Shown here piece by piece: positions 58,637-64,000 of a stretch of 64,000 nt of DNA. The notes under the pieces are model-generated. The model ran no database searches, had not been told where the DNA came from, and saw only the letters and a program-made list of their open reading frames with translations. The DNA comes from Lepus europaeus. Lineage: Eukaryota > Chordata > Mammalia > Lagomorpha > Leporidae. The stretch spans positions 51,670,716 through 51,734,715 of the forward strand of contig NC_084833.1 of NCBI RefSeq assembly GCF_033115175.1. Direction: 5' to 3'. The stretch's first letter is position 1. The number at the start of each line of letters is the position of its first letter. The position numbers were made by a program, and so were the translations under genes.

Positions 58637-58640
<4 letters not shown>
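58461..58640 (-). repeat. Old L1 ORF2 fragment
   Basis: tatctctgatcactagtgag and tggccattcaggcttctc match antisense L1 ORF2. A CT run at 58640-58668 follows. Confidence 0.5.
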
Positions 58641-58668
<28 letters not shown>

Positions 58669-58672
<4 letters not shown>

Positions 58673-59003
58673 GACAGGCAGAGTGGACAGTAGAGAGAGA
58701 GACAGAGAGAAAGGTCTTCCTTTGCTGTTGGTTCACCCTCCAATGGCCGCCGCGGACAGTGCGCTGCGGCCAGCGCACCATGCTGATCCGAAGGCAGGAG
58801 CCAGGTGCTTCTCCTGGTCTCCCATGGAGTGCAGGGCCCAAGCACTTGGGCCATCCTCCACTGCCTTCCCAGGCCACAGCAGAGAGCTGGCCTGGAAGAG
58901 GGGCAACCGGGACAGAATCCGGTGCCCCAACTGGGACTAGAACCCGGTGTGCCAGCGCCGCAAGGCAGAGCATTAGCCTAGTGAGCCGTGGTGCTGGCTC
59001 CCT
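58669..59003 (-). mobile_element. CSINE, young subfamily
   Basis: Near-consensus minus copy beside the CT run. Confidence 0.9.
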
Positions 59004-59989
59004 GGTTGGTTTTACATGTCACATTGTATCATGTATTTGCTACAATTTCTTTTTTTTTTATTTTTTGGTTTGTAGAAATTTATTGATATTTCAGAGATGT
59101 TTCCTCTTCTATCCCTTGAGCACCCAACCAGCTGCCTGCAACAAAGAGCACTTTTAGCCACATTACAAGATTTCAGATTAAATGACTACTGACAAACAGA
59201 ATATCAGATCTGTTATTTTCAGCAGGTAATCAGTGAGAGAGTTCAAGTTGGGGTGAGATCATCATGTATTCTGGTATTAAGAATGGTGCTGATATTTCTA
59301 ATCCTCACCTTTCAAGAGGTGGCATGTCACTGCAGTCAGAGCCCCTCATTTCCATGGTTAGAGCACAAGTTTCAGGATCTTTGTCTCATGACTTCTTCCT
59401 TCACGGACTGGAGCCAAGCTGACACTTCATACCTTTAAGCAAAAGGTCTCCAAAATCTGCACCCAGGCATCCATGGACAGTTAACAGGTAACCAGTTTCA
59501 AGAAAATTAAAAGCAGGTTCAGAAAAGAGTTCAGGTCCCCACCTAAGAAGTAAGAGTGATTTTTAGTGCAGTCAGAGCTAAATATTTCTCACCCTGAAGC
59601 TCACAAATGCCAACTCAGAGCTAATTAAGACCCTCACATTCAGTCAGCATTTGCTTATCGTCATCCAGGGCTACAGTTTCTATGCTTCGTTTTGATGCGT
59701 TCTCATAAAATTTTTCTCTTATTGTTTGTACTTTGGGAAAATTTGCGGAAGAAGTCTTTACTCAAATCTGGGTAACACAGTTATATCTTCTTCACTTTAA
59801 TGCATTTAGTCACCTGAATTCCAATTCTGGGTAGGATAGATTTCTGTGTTTTGTTTTATTTACTTATTTATTTTCCTATGGACAGTTGATCTAAACATCA
59901 TCTATCAATTTATTATTTCCTCATATTTTATGGAGATATTTTTAAAGTACTTCAGTCCCTATGAACATAAACTTCTGTTTACTTTCAAT
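59004..59989 (-). other. Possible 3' UTR of the TRIM retrocopy
   Basis: A T run at 59049-59058 at the left could be the poly(A) end of a minus-strand retrocopy that includes the TRIM relic. No motif proves this, and the tract could be unrelated unique sequence. Confidence 0.3.
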
Positions 59990-60640
59990 TTGTTTAACTT
60001 GGAGTGTCAGAGGGGAGATGAACAATTGCGTTACTCTGCCCTGTGAATCAACCTTCACTCCTCGCAAACTCAGTCTCAGGGGGAACCCAGGGCATTGCAG
60101 ACTCCCTGAAAACACCCACAGCCATTCAGCTGCTCCTTCCGCTCTCACCTCCCAATGTCAGCCAGAGAGGAAGCAAGGAGATCCCAGGGCACAAACATAG
60201 GAGATGAATGCCTCATGCTCCTCTGGTGGTTCCACCTGGGAGTTCTCACATCTGACACTCCCCAGGTCATTGAAGAATACAAAGAAGCCATTGCCTGCCG
60301 CCAGGTCCCAGAGCCAGTTGCCGTAGAGCATTAGCATCCAGCTACACATGCTCAGCAGAGTCGTCATCACTTTGATCTCAGCCACTTACTTCCCTGGGGT
60401 CATGAGGGTCTGGGTCCTGTCCATCCAAGAGATACTAAAGCACTGAGGACAGGAGAGAAATCTGTCCTGGTTCCCCTTCTCCCAGTGCCCGAGGCAGGTG
60501 AGGCAGAAGTCATGTTTATCACCTGTCCAAGGAGAACTTTTGAAATAATCCATGCAGCTGGGGCCTAGCCACCTTCTGTGCTTTTCTGCCGCGGTCACTA
60601 TCTCAGTGTGACTGCTCTCAGTTTTGTAATCCTCTGGGAT
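59990..60640 (-). pseudogene. TRIM-family retrocopy (RING and PRY-SPRY remnants)
   Basis: On the minus strand a RING-finger tail is readable (HDFCLTCLGHWEKG, then FLSCPQC) near 60440-60520. After a stop near 60386, about 200 bases on, a PRY-like segment reads NDLGSVRCEN and ISYVCALGSPCFLSG (60158-60300), then HWEV and EWLW in SPRY-like context. TRIM proteins are E3 ubiquitin ligases with RING, B-box, coiled coil and often PRY-SPRY. Here the B-box and coiled coil are gone, the RING lacks its first cysteines and the frame has stops, so it is a dead, internally deleted, intronless copy. I cannot name the parent; it resembles the TRIM60/61/75 type in order only. Confidence 0.6.
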
Positions 60641-60944
60641 GCAGCACTTCCTTAACTGGATTCTGAACTTCTCCTAGAGGCATCTTGCTTTCTATGTCAT
60701 TGCTGAATTAATATTCCTAAGGGGGAATGACTCCAGATACTTCCTATTCCACCATTCTGTGGATGTCACTAACACAGATTTATTTTTGAGCTCTATTTTT
60801 TATGTTCTGCTGATGCATTTTTCTGTTTCCACAGAATAAAGGAAGCATGTGCACATGCATATATCCTTCTCAATAGGCCTTTATTTTGCTATATAAACTT
60901 TTACAATGTGTTTGTTGAGTTCTCATCTAAAAACTTCCAAGTTG
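60641..60944. other. No recognised feature
   Basis: No gene or named repeat is seen. Confidence 0.45.
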
Positions 60945-61274
60945 CCAGCGCCCGTAGCCCACTTGGTTAATCCTCCGTCTGCAGCGCCGGCATCCCATAT
61001 GGGTGCCAGTTCTAGTCCTGGTTGCCCCTCTTCCAGTCCAGCTCTCTGCTGTGGCCCGGGAAGGCAGTGGAGGATGGCCCAAGTGCTTGGGCCCTGCACC
61101 CGCATGGGAGACCAGGAGGAATCTCCTGGCTCCTGGCTTCAGATTGGCAAAACCAAGACCATAGCGGCCATTTGGGGAGTGAACCAACAGAAGGAAGACC
61201 TTTCTCTCTGTCTCTCTCTCACTGTCTGTAACTCTGCCTGTCAAATAAATAGATAAAATCTTAAAAAAAAAAAA
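60945..61274 (+). mobile_element. CSINE
   Basis: Close-to-consensus plus copy. Flanks cttccaagtt and gtctaagtt are similar. Confidence 0.88.
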
Positions 61275-62102
61275 GTCTAAGTTAATTTTACTTGGAACTG
61301 TTTAAAATTATATATTAGTTTTAGGAAGAACTGTTATCTTCAGTATAATCCAGTTTGTCAATATAGGAAGAATCTTCATTGATTCTGATCTCTTTTTATG
61401 CTTTTTAAATACTTCAAATATTCTCTGGAAAGATCTTACATATACTTTATAAGTGTTAAATCATGTATATTTTTGGGCTTGTTTTGTTACAGTTTATACT
61501 TTGATATTTTTGTCATAAAGGAGTATTGTTCATTTTTCTAATTTTATCTTATATCCAAAAACCCTGCTGGAATCTCTTATTAATTCTAATAATTTTTAAA
61601 ATTAAATTTGTTTTTCTTTGTAGATGATTATATTATCTCAAATAAAGACCTTTTTATTCCTTCTTATTCCATTCTTTCCCCTGATGATGCATTTTCCCCT
61701 TCATTTCCTATAGTATTTTTTAAAGATTATAGTTATTATTTGACAGGTAGAGTTACAGACAGTGAGAGGGAAAGACAGAGAGAAAGGTCTTCCATCCGCT
61801 GGTTCACTCCCCAAATGGTGCAACAGTCAGAACAGCCAATCCGAAGACAGGAGCCAGGAGTTTCTTCTGGGTCTCCCACACGGGTGCAGGGGCCCAAGTG
61901 CTTGGGCCATCTTCTACTGCTTTCCCAGGCCATAGCAGAGAGCTGGATTGGAAGAGGAGCAACCAGGACATGAACCGACACCCATATGGAATGCTGGTGT
62001 TGCAGGTGGAGAATTAACCTACTGCGCCACAGCGCCAGCCCCTCCTGTAGTATTATTCAGTGCCTCTTGTACCATGTGAGTGAATGATGATATTGGGCTT
62101 CC
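61275..62102 (-). repeat. Old L1 ORF2 fragment with CSINE
   Basis: Antisense ORF2 phrases tttgtagatgattatattat (61618) and accctgctggaatctcttat (61561) are present, and after the CSINE tgatattgggcttccttatc. It ends where homology to PTH intron 1 begins. Confidence 0.65.
61722..62043 (-). mobile_element. CSINE inside old L1
   Basis: Minus copy with similar flanks cctatagtatt and cctgtagtatt. Confidence 0.88.
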
Positions 62103-62278
62103 TTATCATATCTTTAAATTAAATGTGAATTTGTCAAATTGTGTTTAGCATTTTAATATTAAATGCCACAATACAAAATAAATACATGCTACCAAAATAC
62201 TTTTAAATCATTTAGTTTTGTGATTAAAATGTTTTAAGATACCTTGCCCATGTAAAACTATCTAAAATTACAGCAAAG

Positions 62279-62517
62279 GGGCCTGGCATTGTGGTCAGTG
62301 GGTTAAGCCACCCACTTGCAATGCCAACATCCGGTACAAGTCCCGGCTGCCCTGCTTCCTATGCAGCTTACTGCTTATGCACCTGAGAGGGCAGCGGAAG
62401 ATGGGCCACACACTTGGGTTCCTGCCACCCATGCTGGAGGCCTGGATGGAGTTCTACTTTGGCCTGGTGTAGCCCTGACCATTGTGGCCATTTGGAGAGT
62501 GAATCAGCAAATGGAAG

Positions 62518-62557
<40 letters not shown>

Positions 62558-62600
62558 GACTTTGCCTTTCAAACAAATAGAATAAATCTTTAAAAAATAA
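62279..62600 (+). mobile_element. CSINE in the PTH-intron duplicate (first)
   Basis: Diverged plus copy with flanks attacagcaaag and attacagaaaag and a CT run (62520-62549). Confidence 0.8.
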
Positions 62601-63129
62601 ATAAGATTACAGAAAAGTAGTTAAATATGATATTATATGCTTTAGTATTCTCTTGAAATGTTGAAACAAAACATTGTGAATGAATAATTCATACATACAT
62701 GAAAAATTATGTAATTTATTTAAGTAGAGTTAAAATTACATTTTTCCTATAGAGAATCCTTATTTAGATTATTTTATGGCTCATAGAACACTTGGCCTTG
62801 TTTACTGACATTGAATGAACTGACTGCTGAATTTTATAAGGGTATTTGATAGCCATTTTTCAGCTCTTCTTCATGACATTGTCATAAGGCCATCTCCCTC
62901 TGAGAAGAGTAGAGAAGCAGAGCAGAGACATCGGAGGCCAATAGGTGAACGCGACAAAGCCATGATTAGGCACCGGTGCTGCTGTCCCCCAGCTATAGTG
63001 CTTGTATCTAACGCAAACTTTAAAAAAGGAAAACATGCATTCTTTTGCTCCATCAACAGTCTCATATTGCACAATGAACTGAAATGTAGCAGATTATGTT
63101 TTGTATACTACTTCCATAGGATGTAAATT

Positions 63130-63442
63130 TTTTTTCAAAGATTTATTTATTTTATTTGAAAGGCAGAGTTACAGAGAGGAGTGAGATTGAGGGGGGGGGG
63201 GGGTCTTCTATCCACTGGTTCACTCCCCAGATGGCCGCAATGGCCGGAGCTGCGCCAATCTGAAGTCAGAAGCCAGGAGTTTCTTCTGAGTCTCCCATGT
63301 GGGTGCAGGGGCCCAAGGACTTGGGCCATCTTCCATTGCTATCCCAGGCCATAGCAGAGAGCTGGTTCAGAAGTGGAGCAGCCGGGACTCAAAACAGCAC
63401 CCATACAGGATGTTTTACCTGCTATGCCATAGCACTGACCCC
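63130..63442 (-). mobile_element. CSINE in the PTH-intron duplicate (second)
   Basis: Minus copy with a 13-base G run (63191-63203). Not shared with the gene copy. Confidence 0.85.
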
Positions 63443-63691
63443 ATAAATACTTTTAAAATAAAAATATATGGCAATTTTATGTTTATATTAGAAGGTAGGA
63501 AACTGAGCCTCTAGAAAAAAGCACTTCTATACTAACAGCCTTTGCAGTTATGAAAATAAAGATTAAGGCAAAACTATACTATCTTGATAGAAAAAAATGG
63601 GCAACAAAGGCAAGGGCTAGGATGCATACTAAAACATTACTGTTACTAAAGTAAGGTGAAGAAATACGAAGCAGGAAAGCATCACTGCGTT

Positions 63692-64000
63692 AATTTTTTT
63701 TTTTTTTTTGACAGGCAGAGTTAGACAGAGAGAAAGGTCTTCCTTTTCTGTTGGTTCACCCCCCAAATAGCTGCTACGGCTGGCACACGGCACCAATCCG
63801 AAGCCAAGAGCCAGGTGCTTCCTCCTGGTCTCCCATGCGGGTGCAGGGCCCAAGCTCTTGGCCCATCCTCCACTGCCTTCCCGGGCCACAGCAGAGAGCT
63901 GGACTGGAAGAGGAGCAACCAGGACAGAATCTGGCGCCCCGACTGAGACTAGAACCCGGTGTGCCAGCGCCACAGGCGGAGGATTAGCCTATTGAGCCGC
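63692..64000 (-). mobile_element. CSINE cut by the window end
   Basis: Minus copy of the young type, running off the right edge near its head. Confidence 0.88.

Larger units (their letters stand above)
62103..63691 (+). repeat. Diverged duplicate of PTH intron 1
   Basis: Non-SINE blocks here align in order and same strand with PTH intron 1 (51312-52558). Shared stretches include the MIR-containing block (62905-63010 with 52165-52265), tgaactgaaatgtagcaga (63076) with the matching 52309 region, and cacttctatactaacagcc (63521) with aacttctatagtaacagc (52435). Each copy has its own CSINEs at different positions, so the duplication predates them. By eye roughly 70-80% of bases agree. The left edge abuts an old L1. 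The right side seems to continue past 63660 (gcaggaaagcat with gcagataagcat at 53201) and off the window. Confidence 0.7.

Overview
This is a stretch of mammalian nuclear DNA, almost certainly from a lagomorph and most likely a rabbit or hare. Two things point there. First, about 57 copies of the lagomorph tRNA-derived C-repeat SINE (CSINE) fill over a quarter of the window. Second, several L1 copies share one 3' UTR, with the lagomorph-type end running through a purine-rich stretch into the polyadenylation end. Coding density is very low. Most ATG-to-stop frames are SINE or L1 shadows.

The one clear host gene is PTH (parathyroid hormone), on the + strand at about 51.05-54.6 kb. It has a TATA-like promoter, a non-coding exon 1, an intron 1 of about 2.6 kb, an exon 2 with the start and most of the prepro region, a 118-base intron 2, and an exon 3 with the KR cleavage site, all 84 residues of mature hormone and an AU-rich 3' UTR. 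The only other host-gene trace is a broken TRIM-family (RING plus PRY-SPRY) retrocopy on the - strand near 60.0-60.6 kb.

Layout. 0-11.8 kb: CSINEs, old L1, a dead mariner, an L2 tail and a twin-primed young L1 with target duplications. 12-15 kb: LTR fossils and SINEs. 15.4-18.3 kb: an old L1 broken by four CSINEs. 19.1-19.8 kb: a truncated young L1. 21.6-26.3 kb (+) and 37.15-41.43 kb (-): two young copies of a half-L1-like chimera with an L1 5' UTR and ORF1, a middle holding a retroviral gag/protease-like fossil instead of ORF2, and an L1 3' UTR. 28.3-33.2 kb: a nest of old L1s with an MLT1 LTR. 33-50 kb: MIR, CSINEs, MaLR LTR and unassigned sequence. 51-54.6 kb: PTH. 55-56.6 kb: five CSINEs packed together. 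58-62.1 kb: old L1 pieces and the TRIM retrocopy. 62.1-64 kb: a diverged, collinear second copy of PTH intron 1.

Two observations stand out. One is the chimeric L1 family, whose two insertions share the same internal architecture, so the chimera was already formed when it moved. The other is the duplicated PTH intron 1 block about 10.8 kb downstream of the gene, in the same orientation. It runs to the window edge and predicts that a PTH exon 2/3 relic or paralogue may lie just outside. Identities and ages are judged by eye; no alignment or database search was run.
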